DNA of 64,000 nt from VAZQ01 sp046733355 (lineage in GTDB: Bacteria > Pseudomonadota > Alphaproteobacteria > Rhizobiales > Xanthobacteraceae). This document shows, in pieces, positions 52,508 to 62,218 of this stretch. The notes below the pieces were generated by a model. It worked only from the letters and a program-made list of their open reading frames with translations. It did not search any database and had not been told where the DNA came from. Each line of letters starts with the position of its first letter. The stretch's first letter is position 1. The stretch spans positions 3,130 through 67,129 of the forward strand of contig JBKPOZ010000034.1 in the NCBI GenBank assembly GCA_046733355.1, given 5' to 3'. Both the position numbers and the translations under genes were made by a program.

Positions 52508-53379
52508 GGACAACTTCCCTGCCCGCTCGCGCAGGCATGGACCGCCCCAGCAATGAGCTTGCGTGCCGCCGGCTCATGAGCTCCCTGTTCAAAGACAAGG
52601 CAGAGGCGGTCGCCACGTTGCTGCACCACTCCGCTGAGCTCGAAGACACGCGCGCTGTTGGCGCCCTGTCGGATGCGGCATTCGAGAGCTTCATGGCCGC
52701 CGCTCACCATCGCGCGGATGCAATCCGTGCACTCGATGAGGGCACGAAGAAAGCACGGCGTTTCCCACCGGCTCTTGGGCAAAACCCCTGGGCGTGGGGA
52801 CTTGCGGCAGCGGCCCTGATTGCGCTTGCGATCCTTGCACGAGGCGTATTCGACGGGTTTGCCGGAAAAGAGAAGGATTCTTCCGTATCCGCAACTGATA
52901 CTTCGTTTCAGACTGCATCCGACTCGACACGGGTGGCGAACGTCCGGCCGATGATTTCCGCCGCATCGCCCCAGAATCCTGCCATAACCGCACAGCCGAT
53001 TCAGATCGCCGTGCCTTCGTTCATTGTCGCCACGCCCGCGAATCAGGCACTTGGAGGGACGTTCGCGCAGATGATCGCGGAAAACCTCGCTGGGTCCGGT
53101 TCATTCACCATCGTTGATACGGCTTCGTACGCAACGGTTTCCGATCTGGATGCGCTGCCGGCGTTCTTGGATGGGCATCAGATCAACGCCCGCGCACTGG
53201 TAGCGGGACGTGTTGTCGAATCTGCCAATGGTTTTGAAATCGCCGTGCATTTATGGGACGTCTCGGCGCGCAAGCAATTGAGCGAGCAGCAATACACGAC
53301 CGGCCCAGAAAAGCTCCGTGACACCGCTGCGCGCATCGCCGAAATGGTGCGCGAGCAGATCATCGGCACAGGAAAATAA
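52504..53379 (+). CDS. Single-pass membrane protein with TolB-N-like periplasmic domain
   Basis: 291 residues, coupled to the previous gene by ATGA. Cytosolic N-terminal part (about 1-90, helical), one membrane helix (about 95-112, WAWGLAAAALIALAILARGVF), a Ser/Thr-rich linker, then a domain of about 120 residues matching the TolB N-terminal fold (IAVPSFIVAT, MIAENLAGSGSFTIVDTASY, ALVAGRVVESANGFEIAVHLWDV, KLRDTAARIAEMVREQI). Cytosolic helical part plus periplasmic sensor is the layout of an anti-sigma factor. Overlaps the following MDR gene start by one base. Confidence 0.6.
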   Translation: MRTTSLPARAGMDRPSNELACRRLMSSLFKDKAEAVATLLHHSAELEDTRAVGALSDAAFESFMAAAHHRADAIRALDEGTKKARRFPPALGQNPWAWGLAAAALIALAILARGVFDGFAGKEKDSSVSATDTSFQTASDSTRVANVRPMISAASPQNPAITAQPIQIAVPSFIVATPANQALGGTFAQMIAENLAGSGSFTIVDTASYATVSDLDALPAFLDGHQINARALVAGRVVESANGFEIAVHLWDVSARKQLSEQQYTTGPEKLRDTAARIAEMVREQIIGTGK

Positions 53380-54299
53380 TGAAAGCCGCTTACATCGAAC
53401 GATTTGGCGGGCCGGAGGTCATAAAGTACGGCGAGTTGCCCGATCCGGTAGCGGGCACGGGCGAAGTCCTGATCGATGTGGCTGCCGCGAGCGTCAATGC
53501 GGCGGATTGGAAAGTGCGGCTCGGCCATTATGGCTCTTCCAAATTTCCGCTCGTGCTCGGCCGCGACTTTTCTGGCGTGATCGGCGCGCTCGGTCCGAGC
53601 GTGGCGGACTTTCGCGTCGGCGATGCGGTATTCGGCGTGTGCGAGGTCGGGCAGGAAGCCGCCTACGCGGAGAAGCTTGCAGTCAAGGCGGCTATTATCG
53701 CGAAGAAGCCGGCGAGCTTATCCCACATCCAGGCGGCGGCCGTCGCGCTGACCGGGCTCACGGCGCTGAGCGCGGTCGAGGACACGTTGAAGCTTCAGCC
53801 GGGCGAAACCATTCTCATCCAGGGCGGCGCCGGCGGGGTAGCAGGCATCGCCATCCAGCTCGCCAAGCACATCGGCGCGCACGTGACCACCACGGCGAGC
53901 GCTGCAAACCACGATTACGTACGCAGCCTGGGGGCCGATGAGATCGTCGACTACAACAAGCAGGAATTCACCAAAGTGGTCGGCAATTGCGACGCCGTCT
54001 TCGACACCGTCGGCGGCGAGGTGGCGCAGAAATCCTTCGCGGTGCTCAAACCCGGAGGGCGCGCCGCTTTCATCGCCTCTGGACCAAAGGCGCCAAAGCC
54101 CGACCGCGGCGATGTCGTCGCGTTGCGTCCCGACGTCCGCCGCACCCGCCGTCATCTCGAGCGCATCGCGCAGCTGATCGAGAACAGAGCGGTGCGCGTC
54201 CCCGAGATCAAGCTTTATCGGCTGGCCGATGCGGCTGAGGCGCATCGGCTAAGCGAGGCGCGCCATTTCCGCGGCAAGCTCGTGCTGCAGGTGCATTGA
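53379..54299 (+). CDS. Zinc-free MDR-type NADPH:quinone oxidoreductase-like protein
   Basis: 306 residues starting MKAAYIERFGGPEVIKYGELPDP, typical for the quinone-oxidoreductase branch of medium-chain dehydrogenases. NADPH-binding GGAGGVAGIAIQLAKHIGAHV near 148-168. No structural-zinc cysteines. The ATG overlaps the preceding stop (TAATG). Reduces quinones or enones in the cytosol; native substrate unknown. Confidence 0.88.
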   Translation: MKAAYIERFGGPEVIKYGELPDPVAGTGEVLIDVAAASVNAADWKVRLGHYGSSKFPLVLGRDFSGVIGALGPSVADFRVGDAVFGVCEVGQEAAYAEKLAVKAAIIAKKPASLSHIQAAAVALTGLTALSAVEDTLKLQPGETILIQGGAGGVAGIAIQLAKHIGAHVTTTASAANHDYVRSLGADEIVDYNKQEFTKVVGNCDAVFDTVGGEVAQKSFAVLKPGGRAAFIASGPKAPKPDRGDVVALRPDVRRTRRHLERIAQLIENRAVRVPEIKLYRLADAAEAHRLSEARHFRGKLVLQVH

Positions 54300-54328
54300 G
54301 GAACACGTGATATTGTGGAGATGACGGG

Positions 54329-54357
54329 GTAGGGGCGGGTTTGAAACCCGCCCCTAC
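54329..54357. repeat. 29-bp perfect palindrome
   Basis: GTAGGGGCGGGTTT, a central G, then AAACCCGCCCCTAC: two 14-bp arms. Between the convergent MDR and molybdopterin oxidoreductase genes. Could terminate both; elements of this sequence are also dispersed in related genomes. No T-run. Confidence 0.75.
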
Positions 54358-54381
54358 ACGCGTCTATTTGTGGTGGTCTGG

Positions 54382-56733
54382 TCAGATTTTCTGCACCTCG
54401 CACCAGGAGCAGCGCAACGGGATTGAGCCGCTGACCGGGTCGCGCGCCGCGGTGCTGATGACCTGGTTGAGGTTCGCGGCGAGCGCGTGATCTCTATCGT
54501 ACGGGCTTCCGTCCGGCCCTTCGATCCACCAGCCGTGTTGTGCAAACACGGTGTCCGCCGGAAGCGCGGCAGCGAGCTTGGCGCGCGCGACGGCGCTTCC
54601 CTCGCGCGTATTGATGCGCACCCAGTCACCCTCGCGAATGCCGCGCGTGCGCGCGGTATCCACCGGCATTTCCAAAATCGGGTCCGGGGCAAGCCGGCGC
54701 AGGGAGGCAATATTGCGGTGCTGGCTGTGACAGTACGCGACCGTCTTTGCGCAGCCCAGGCGCAGGGGAAATTTTTCGCTTCCCGCAGGAATGTCCGCCG
54801 GCGCAAATGCGGGCACCGGCGCATAGCCATGCTCCAGAAGGCGCTCGGGATAGATTTCGATGCGGCGAGTCGGCGTGGGAAATCCGCGCACCGCGCCGCT
54901 TGCATCCGTTGCCGCATGCGCCCGCAGCGGGATCTCGGCGAGCTCGATGCCGTCCGGCGCCTCGCGCAGCTGCGCGACCGAGAGCCCCGCGGGAGCCAGA
55001 ACCGCATCGTGGCCGCTGTCCGCATCGCCGTCGAAAAACACATCTTGGAGGCGGAGCCGCTGCGCGAGCCCAAGAACGATATCGATGTCAGAACGCGCGA
55101 GACCGATCGGCGCGATCACCGGTGGCCGCAGCTGAACGCGCCTCGCGCCGCGCAGGCTCCCATCGAAGCCGGTGCGCAAGCCTTCCCGCTCCCACGAGGT
55201 GGCAACCGGGAGAACGATGTCGGCGTAACGCGCGGTGGCGTGGAGAAAGAAATCGGCATGGACGTGAAACTCGAGGGCGCGCAGCGCCTGCTGCGCGAGC
55301 GCCGTATCCGGCTGCGAGCTGATCAGATTGGTGCCGAAGGAGAAAAGCATGCGCACCGCATAAGGTTTTTTCTCGAGCACGGCGCGGTAGACATCGCGCG
55401 CAGTCACCCATCCGGACAGCGCAGGCCCGAGCGGCCGGTCCTCCAGTCCGAGCGCCTTTTCCCGCTGCTCCGGCGAGAGCAGATTTTTGCCGGAAAGATA
55501 GCCAAAGCGATTTTTGTCCTCCGGCACATTGCCGCCGGCTGCGCCGTAGCTGCCGGTGAGCGCGTAAAGGAGCGAGATGGCGCGGTTCGTCTGCGTTGCC
55601 GTCACGCTCTGGCCAACGCCATTCCAGGCGTAATAGGCGACCGAAGTCGCGCCGGAGATGATCCGCGCGGCATTCTGCAAGGCCGACTCGGAAATGCCGG
55701 TGATCTCGGCAACGCGGCGCGGCGGATACTGCGCGGCCGCGGCGGCGTAGATGGCAAAAGCGCTCGAGCAGGAGACGAGGCCATCACGCGTGGTCACATC
55801 AAGATGCGCCTGCAGCATCGGCGTGGACCCGCGATCGAGCCAGACACCGCGCGAAGAATCATAGGCAAGGAGATCTCCGTCGGGCGTTGCGCACGCATAG
55901 AGCACGTCGGCGCGGCCGCCTTGTTGCAAATCGCTCTCGCGCAAGAGCCGGCCGTTATCGGAGCGCACCAGGAGCGGCCCATTGGTCCATTCGGCCGCAA
56001 ATGGTCGATCGAAAGCCTCTTTCTCGATCAGCAGATGGGCGAGGCCGAGCGCCAGAACCTGATCGGTGCCCGGTCTCACCTGCAGCCACTGGTCGGCGCG
56101 GCGCGCCAGCGCGGTCGGCCGCGGATCAACCACGACCAGGCGCGCACCGCGTCTTAATCCCTTCTGCACCTCGACGGCGCGGGAAAGCCAGGTGGCGGAA
56201 GGGTTGTTGCCCCAGAGGAGCACGCAATCGGTGTGCGCGAAGTCCGGGATGCCGATGCCGTCGCCGAACGTGAAGCGCGTCGCATAATCCTTGTGCCAGT
56301 TGCAGATCTCGGTGGCGTAGATGCTGTTGGGGCTGCCATAGGCGCGAATGAGCCGCTCGACCCAGCCAATGGAGTCGGAGATCTGCGTGCCGCTCGGCGT
56401 CGTGACCGAGAACGCCACCTGCTCCGCCCCGTGCCGGTCCTTGATGGTCAGCATGCGCTCGGCGATCTCGTCGAGCGCTGCCTCCCACGCGATCGGCTGC
56501 CAGTCCGGATCGGCCGCGCCCTTCGGCGCGGTCCGACGCAGCGGCACGGTCAACCGGTCCTTGTGATAGACGAGCTCGGGAGCAGCGCGTCCTTTGGGGC
56601 AAAGCTTTTCGCCCGTGGGATGGCCAGGCATCGGCTCGACCGCCACAAGCCGGCCGTCGCGCACCACGGCGGCGCACCCGCAACGCGACCGGCACTGCGT
56701 ACAAAATGCGGGGGTGCGTTCTTCCTTCGTCAC
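54382..56733 (-). CDS. Molybdopterin-dependent oxidoreductase with [4Fe-4S] cluster
   Basis: 783 residues. N-terminal cluster ligands Cys11, Cys14, Cys18 and Cys45 (CTQCRSRCGC, KLCPKG), then the molybdopterin-binding domains (LLWGNNPSATWLSRAVEVQKG, VVVDPRPTALARRADQWLQVRPGTD) and a C-terminal cap (DWVRINTREGSAVARAKLAAALPADTVFAQHGWW). Cys144 in ATEICNWHKD is a candidate Mo ligand. No Tat signal, so cytosolic. No electron-transfer subunit adjoins it. Formate-dehydrogenase/thiosulfate-reductase-like; substrate unknown. Confidence 0.85.
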   Translation of the reverse strand: MTKEERTPAFCTQCRSRCGCAAVVRDGRLVAVEPMPGHPTGEKLCPKGRAAPELVYHKDRLTVPLRRTAPKGAADPDWQPIAWEAALDEIAERMLTIKDRHGAEQVAFSVTTPSGTQISDSIGWVERLIRAYGSPNSIYATEICNWHKDYATRFTFGDGIGIPDFAHTDCVLLWGNNPSATWLSRAVEVQKGLRRGARLVVVDPRPTALARRADQWLQVRPGTDQVLALGLAHLLIEKEAFDRPFAAEWTNGPLLVRSDNGRLLRESDLQQGGRADVLYACATPDGDLLAYDSSRGVWLDRGSTPMLQAHLDVTTRDGLVSCSSAFAIYAAAAAQYPPRRVAEITGISESALQNAARIISGATSVAYYAWNGVGQSVTATQTNRAISLLYALTGSYGAAGGNVPEDKNRFGYLSGKNLLSPEQREKALGLEDRPLGPALSGWVTARDVYRAVLEKKPYAVRMLFSFGTNLISSQPDTALAQQALRALEFHVHADFFLHATARYADIVLPVATSWEREGLRTGFDGSLRGARRVQLRPPVIAPIGLARSDIDIVLGLAQRLRLQDVFFDGDADSGHDAVLAPAGLSVAQLREAPDGIELAEIPLRAHAATDASGAVRGFPTPTRRIEIYPERLLEHGYAPVPAFAPADIPAGSEKFPLRLGCAKTVAYCHSQHRNIASLRRLAPDPILEMPVDTARTRGIREGDWVRINTREGSAVARAKLAAALPADTVFAQHGWWIEGPDGSPYDRDHALAANLNQVISTAARDPVSGSIPLRCSWCEVQKI

Positions 56734-56846
56734 GGCTGGCTCTGCGCAATTTTTAGGGCCAATTGAACCGCGCAGATAGGGTGTTAAGGCGTCTTAAGCA
56801 TCCGTCTTTATGCTCGCGGGCGGATCGGGATCCGCGAGCGCGTTCG

Positions 56847-58061
56847 ATGTGGCAATCCATCAAATCCGGCGGCTGGCTCACCCCCGCGCGCGCTTACCCG
56901 ATCATCCTCCTGATCGTTGCATCGCTTGCTGCCGCAGCCTGGATCGCTCTCTCCGACGGTCTGATCGATCGCCTGGGCAAGCCAATCGGCACGGATTTCT
57001 CGAACGTCTGGGCCGCCGGCAAGCTCGTGCTCGAAGGCGAGCCGGGGGCGCCATACGATCCGGCTCTGCAGCATGCAGCCGAACGGAAGGCCTTCGGCGG
57101 ACGCGACGTGCCGTTCTTCGGCTGGCATTACCCGCCGCTCTTTCTGATCGTCGCAGCCTCGCTCGCGCTCCTGCCTTACACCTGGGCGCTGCTTGTCTGG
57201 ATGGGGACCACGCTTGCCGCCTATCTTTTTCGTGCTCCGCGCGATCGTGCCGCGAGACGAAACGGTGCTGCTCGCACTCGCCTTCCCGGCCGTGTTCATC
57301 AACCTCGGGCATGGTCAGAACGGATTCCTCACGGCGGCGCTGCTCGGAGGCGCTCTTCTTCTGCTCGACACACGCCCGCTTGCGGCCGGAGCGCTGTTCG
57401 GGCTGCTCGCGTACAAGCCGCAGTTCGCACTGCTCATTCCGCTGGTGCTCGTGTCCACGGCGCGCTGGCGGGCGCTGGCCGCGGCTGCAGTGACCGTGCT
57501 CGCCGCCTGTGCATTGGCCACCCTTCTGTTCGGACCTGCAATCTGGCTCGCCTTCGCCGATTCGACCGCGTTCACGAAAACCGTGGTCCTGGAGGCAGGC
57601 GGTACCGGCTGGGAAAAGATTCAGTCCCTGTTCTCGCCGGTGCGCACGTGGGAAGGCAGCGTGCACGCCGCCTATGTTGCGCAGGGAATGCTTGACGCGG
57701 TGGTTGCGGGCACGCTCGTCTGGCTGTGGCGCGCACCGGTGCCGAGCGAGCTCAAAGCCGCCGCGCTTCCCTGTGCATGCCTGACACCACACCTTACGTG
57801 CTGGATTATGACCTCGTCGCGCTTGCGGTGTGCCTCGCTTTCTTTGCGCGTTTGGCGCTGGCGCAAGGTTTCCGCCACTATGAGGTGAGCGTACTCGCTT
57901 TTGCGTGGATTACGCCACTGATTGCGCGCAGTATTGCACGCATCAGCGGCATTCCGGTCGGGCTTGCCGGCATGCTCGCGCTCTATGCGCTGACCCTGCG
58001 CCGCGCCTGGCTCGAGCTGGGCTATTCCGGCGCGCCGTGGCGCGCGCGGGCGGCACAGTAG
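56847..58061 (+). pseudogene. GT87/DUF2029 membrane glycosyltransferase, frameshifted twice
   Basis: Starts MWQSIKSGGWLTPARAYP at 56847 and keeps the DUF2029 pattern (FSNVWAAGKLVLEGEPGAPYDP) to GTTLAAYLF; continues in another frame as FVLRAIVPRDETVLLALAFPAVFINLGHGQNG, then in a third as TPYVLDYDLVALAV to 58061. The first shift, near 57225, is a run of five T where four would restore the frame. The second is near 57787. Intact relatives use polyprenyl-phosphate mannose or arabinose. Pseudogene or sequencing indels. Confidence 0.78.
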
Positions 58062-58147
58062 CCGCTTCGCTCGGTAAGGGGTTCAGGTACTATCCGGACT
58101 CGGCAGAAACCTATTTTCCCCTTCGACGACGTTAGCAGGCATGTCGT

Positions 58148-58246
58148 TTAAGACCCGGAGCACGCGTAGAGGAGGAGCAACGACAGAACTATGGTGACGA
58201 GGATTGAGCCGGCAATTCCGAGCGCATTTGAATAGAACAGAAACAT
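58148..58246 (-). CDS. 32-residue membrane micro-protein
   Basis: An ATG at 58246 opens a 32-codon frame, MFLFYSNALGIAGSILVTIVLS and then LLLLYACSGS, stop TAA at 58148. It is a single hydrophobic helix (about 9-28), codes below usual length cut-offs and has GGAAAT-like sequence upstream. Short conserved membrane proteins with this pattern occur in Bradyrhizobium-like genomes. Coding status is uncertain but composition favours it. Confidence 0.45.
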   Translation of the reverse strand: MFLFYSNALGIAGSILVTIVLSLLLLYACSGS

Positions 58247-58323
58247 ATTTCCCAACGCCGCGCCGGGGACCTGGTTCCGCCAAGCCCTGGCGCTGCAAAC
58301 CTCTTCATCCCGTCTGCGTCCAC

Positions 58324-58707
58324 TTACGCTTGCGCTTGCAGAAAAGTGACGGCTTCAATTCGGTTGCCGTCGGGATCGCGCACGAAGGCAGCATAGTAGC
58401 CATTGCCGTGCTGTGACCGCAGGCCTGGTGTGCCGTCCGATCGGCCGCCGCTCGCAAGCGCTGCGGCATGAAACGCGTCGACCAGCTCCGTGGTGCGTAC
58501 CCGCAGCGCTACATGCGCGCCGCAATCGTCGGGGACAGGCACCAGGCCGGGGCGCAGATTGATCCAGAACTCGGCATACTTTTTTCCGAAGCCAGCGGTC
58601 CGCTCGCGGACTTCGAGTTTTTGATAGCCGATGACGCCGAGCACCCCTTCGTAGAACCGCATTGCCGCATCGAGATCGCGCACCGCCACGGAGACGTGGT
58701 CGATCAT
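58324..58707 (-). CDS. VOC/glyoxalase-family protein
   Basis: 127 residues from the ATG at 58707 overlapping the amidohydrolase stop by ATGA. Vicinal-oxygen-chelate fold: MIDHVSVAVRDLDAAMRFYEGVLGVIGY with the N-terminal His, AHVALRVRTTELVDAFHAAALASGG, and FVRDPDGNRIEAVTF with the C-terminal Glu. Could be a lyase, isomerase or dioxygenase. Coupled to an amidohydrolase. Confidence 0.87.
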   Translation of the reverse strand: MIDHVSVAVRDLDAAMRFYEGVLGVIGYQKLEVRERTAGFGKKYAEFWINLRPGLVPVPDDCGAHVALRVRTTELVDAFHAAALASGGRSDGTPGLRSQHGNGYYAAFVRDPDGNRIEAVTFLQAQA

Positions 58708-59543
58708 TTGCGCGGTGACCAGCGATAGGCTTTGGCGCAGGCGCCGCCCATCAGCATTGCCCGCTCGCTCTCGCTCAGCCGGTCGGTCTTGAGGAAAGGC
58801 TCGACGGCCTGCTCGTAGTTGACCACGGCATATGCGCGCGTCCAGTCCGTACCCCACAGGCAGCGCTCGAAACCCCAAGCGTCGAACAGGCGTCCGAGCG
58901 GATCCCAGATATCCGGGAACGGAAACGGTTTTTGCGACAGCGTGCAGGCGCCGCTCACCTTGATCACCGAGTTTTTGCGCTTGGCGAGCTCCAGAACCTT
59001 CGGCAGATCGGCCCACGGCTGCGGCGGGGCGGGCGGCGTGCGCGGCTGCAGGATGCCCATGTGATCGATGATGAAACGCGTATCGGGATGGCGATCGATC
59101 AGCGCCGTGCCCGCATCGAGGTTGTCCCAGCACAGTATGTTGAGCGGAAAGTCGTACTTTACGGCGGCGCGTGCGATGCGGCCGAGCCCGGGATCGTCCG
59201 GAGCGCGCTTGGACTCCTTCGTCAGCATGATGCGGATGCCGACCGCCCCGGGCGTCCGCTTCCACTCGGCAACGACCTCGTCCACCGCGGGATCAGCCGG
59301 ATCAATAGGCTTTACGATGGCGAACCGAGCGGGATGCGCGCGCTGCACTTCCACCGCGTAGCTCGCGTCGTAGCCGTAGAGGGAAAAAGCGGAGATGAAG
59401 ATTGCGCCGTCGACGCCCACCTTGTCCATCGCCGCTACCATTTCATCCCCGGTGACGTGATCGGGCCAGTTCGGCACGCTGCGCCAGGGCCGCTTCGGCG
59501 TGTTGGCCTCATAGGCGTGGACCTGGGAATCGATGATCGTCAT
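58704..59543 (-). CDS. Amidohydrolase family protein (2-pyrone-4,6-dicarboxylate lactonase-like)
   Basis: 279 residues. TIM-barrel signs of the PF04909 group: an N-terminal IIDSQVHAYE (His-x-His variant, only one His visible), FIIDHMGILQPR with the metal-bound His near 165-175, and a late LWGTDWTRAY (catalytic Asp). Probably hydrolyses a lactone or decarboxylates an aromatic acid. Followed by a coupled VOC gene. Confidence 0.82.
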   Translation of the reverse strand: MTIIDSQVHAYEANTPKRPWRSVPNWPDHVTGDEMVAAMDKVGVDGAIFISAFSLYGYDASYAVEVQRAHPARFAIVKPIDPADPAVDEVVAEWKRTPGAVGIRIMLTKESKRAPDDPGLGRIARAAVKYDFPLNILCWDNLDAGTALIDRHPDTRFIIDHMGILQPRTPPAPPQPWADLPKVLELAKRKNSVIKVSGACTLSQKPFPFPDIWDPLGRLFDAWGFERCLWGTDWTRAYAVVNYEQAVEPFLKTDRLSESERAMLMGGACAKAYRWSPRK

Positions 59544-59633
59544 CGGGTAAGCTCCTCAATGCATGAGTCTGCCAGTGATCGTAATCGCAGAATATCGGAC
59601 GGGCAGGGATCAGTCAGCAGGCGCGGAAACAGA

Positions 59634-59917
59634 TCAGCTCCGGCCAGCGCGGCGCAGGTGTGCGCGCGTTCGTTCTCGCTGCTTTAGCTGCTTTGTCGCA
59701 GCGATAATCCCGTTGACGAGTTTCGCTGCGCGCTGGGAAGCTCGCGGTCTCTCGATGCGTCTGTAACGTCGGACGCGTCCCTCCCACTCGGCCATGACGT
59801 CGCCGCAGTGCGTGCAAACCGCGGGCGGTACTTGCGCGGGCCATTCTCGAGCCCACGCTTCACCTGATACACGGCACCACAATGTGGGCAACTGTGCTTT
59901 TGCGTCTTCAAGGGCAT
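59634..59917 (-). pseudogene. Zinc-ribbon protein, frameshifted
   Basis: The ATG at 59917 opens MPLKTQKHSCPHCGAVYQVK; after one frame change near 59850 the reading continues WPAQVPPAVCTHCGDVMAEWEGRVRRYRRIERPR to a stop at 59634. Joined, the two Cys-x2-Cys knuckles make the small zinc-ribbon protein commonly seen in Bradyrhizobium genomes. Position of the indel is uncertain because neither frame is interrupted by a stop there. Confidence 0.55.
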
Positions 59918-60018
59918 GCACCCGAATGCCGCCGTGATGGGCAACGTGCACTGCCATGGCAAAGTTTCACTCACATCCGAATAAGGTCGAACAGCACGGA
60001 CGCGTCTTGGAGAGTAAT

Positions 60019-61004
60019 CTATTCAATGACCTCGTCGGCGAGTGCCAGAAATTTCTCCGGCAGCTCGATGCCCGTGGCCTTCGCGGTCTTCAGGTTGATG
60101 ACCAGTTTGTAGCGGGCCGGCTCCTCGAACGGCAGATCGCCCGGACGGGCGCCGCCCAAAATCCGCGCGGTGAGGTCTGCGGCGCGATCCACGCTCTCGT
60201 TCAGATTGGGACCATATGACATCAGGCCGCCATCACGCACGTTGGGAAGATCGTATTCATACAGCGCCGGAATACGGTTCGCGCCGGCATAGTCGAACAC
60301 CCGCTTGCGATTGAGCGTGGTGAGCGAGTCAGCGACCATGAAAATCGCATCCGGCCGATCGCGATCCATGGCCTCGAACACCCCCTTGAAGTCGTCGGGT
60401 TCACGCAGACCGAGCGCCTGCACGGTAAGCCCGAGTGATCGCGCCGCGTCGGCAGACGTGTCGTAACGCATGCTCATCCCGAGGTCGTTCCTGTTCCACA
60501 GCATCGCGACGCGTCGCGCATTCGGGACAGCCTGCTTGATCAGCTCGAGGCGCTTGCCGGCGAGAACTGCTGCGTTGTCCGAAATGCCCGTGAGATTGCC
60601 GCCCGGATGCGCGAGGCTGTCGATCAGGCGCGTGCCACAGGATCGCCGGCTCCGACGTAAATTACCGTCGGGACGTTTGCGACCTTGCAGGCGAGCGCGG
60701 TCGGAAAACCGGCCGCTACAATCACATCGACCTGCTCCGCTTTCATGCTGCGGATGATCTCGCCCAACTTGCCGGGCTCGCCACCCGCTCCGCGCGCCAG
60801 GAATACGAGATTTTTGCCGAGCACGTAGCCGTGCTGCTCCAGTTTTTTCAGCAGCAGTGCGCCGAGCGGCGCTTTCTCGTCAAGCGGAGGGCCCGGCAGC
60901 AGCGTGCCGACACGATATACCTTCGACGCCGTCTGCGCGGTGGCAAGACGCGGCCCGGCAATTACAGCACCACCAAAAAAGGCTATAAAGTCGCGACGAA
61001 GCAT
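60019..61004 (-). pseudogene. PF04392-type ABC solute-binding protein, frameshifted
   Basis: N-terminal part from 61004 (MLRRDFIAFFGGAVIAGP, signal peptide; YRVGTLLPGPP) to GDPVARA; the C-terminal lobe continues in another frame from about 60640 (TRLIDSLAHPGGNLTG, then RVAMLWNRNDLGM ... ADEVIE at 60019). One base inserted in GTGGCACGCG restores the protein. TrpX/uncharacterised ABC-type periplasmic binding protein, no permease or ATPase nearby. Confidence 0.8.
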
Positions 61005-61082
61005 GAAGGCCTCTCAATACGTTCGTTTAGTAAGCGGCCGTGGCCGCACAGCGAGGTCAGCTCACGGTCAACCGCATCAGCT

Positions 61083-62058
61083 TTATTCGATAACCTCATC
61101 TGCGCGGGCAAGCAGATCGGGCGGTACGGCAAGACCGAGCAGTTTAGCTATTCTCAGATTGATCGATAGCAGGACACTGGTCGGGAACTCCACGGGCAGG
61201 TCACCTGGCGCACTGCCATGCAGAATTTTGACCACTAAAGCCGCAGCACGCTGATAGCACCAACGCAGATCGACGCCGTAGCTGATCAATCCGCCGTCCA
61301 CCACATGTTCGCGATATCCATATACCGTGGGCAGCCGTTTTACGAGCGCGTATTCCGCGATGGCTCGAGTCTGGCTTATCAACACTGAAGTCTGCAGCAC
61401 GATGACGACGTCGGCTTTCTGCTCGGCGAGAAACTGCAGTGCACCTTCGACTTCGTCGGGCCGGGTCGCGTCCCTGGCAACCAGCCTGATTTCAAGTCCC
61501 TGCCCGGCCGCCTCCAGCTCCTTCAGTTGGGGCGGGGCTTTCGGGTCAACCAAATTCGTCAGCAATCCTATCGTGCGCGCTCCCGGGACAATTTCGCGCG
61601 CAATCTCCAGTTGCTTGGCAGGCAAACCGGGCACATATGGCTCTATCCCCGTAACATTGCCACCCGGGCGTGCTTCGCTGGCGATGAGACCGAGCCCGAC
61701 TGCATCGGCCAGTGCCGGAGACACGATCGGGATTGTGGATGTTGCCTTCCGTGCTGGGACAGCAGCCGCGATCGCGATGGCGAGGATAACGTCCGGCTTG
61801 AGTGGAACCAATTCTTCGGCAAGTGCAGGCAGTCTATCCTGATTGCCACCGGAAGAACGATAAACGATATCGAAGTTCTGGCCCTCTACATAACCGAGCT
61901 CTCGCAATGCCTGCAGAAATACAGCCGCTTTCGAATCGGAGTAGGCCTGTGTGGCTGATGAGAGCCAGGCAATGAGCGGCCGTTTGCGATCTTGCGCGCG
62001 CGCGAGAGGGCACAGCCAATAGTGCAGCGGCGAACGCCATGAAGTTGCGGCGCTTCAT
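61083..62058 (-). pseudogene. PF04392-type ABC solute-binding protein, frameshifted in the signal region
   Basis: Starts MKRRNFMAFAAALLAVPSRARA at 62058, then the frame must change at a CG dinucleotide run (61994-62004) to continue QDRKRPLIAWLSSATQAYSDSK and the mature protein to ADEVIE at 61083. One more CG unit restores the frame. Second member of the same family as 60019, same orientation; a duplicated pair of orphan binding proteins. Could be phase-variable or a sequence error. Confidence 0.78.
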
Positions 62059-62218
62059 GGGAGTCCTCCCGCGGCAGGGCGGCTTAGAGCGCGATCGCTC
62101 AATAAAGCTGAATTGATCATATCTACTTTGCATCTCGCCCGGAAGGCTGGTTGCTGCATGCCTTCATGATCGGCTTCGCCGACCGGCGCGGTACGGCACG
62201 ATTTGCAGAGGAGAGAGT

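Noticed and set aside
54487..56157. 556-codon plus-strand frame opposite the molybdopterin oxidoreductase
   Set aside because: Composition is that of an antisense GC-rich frame, rich in Arg and Ala, no domain.
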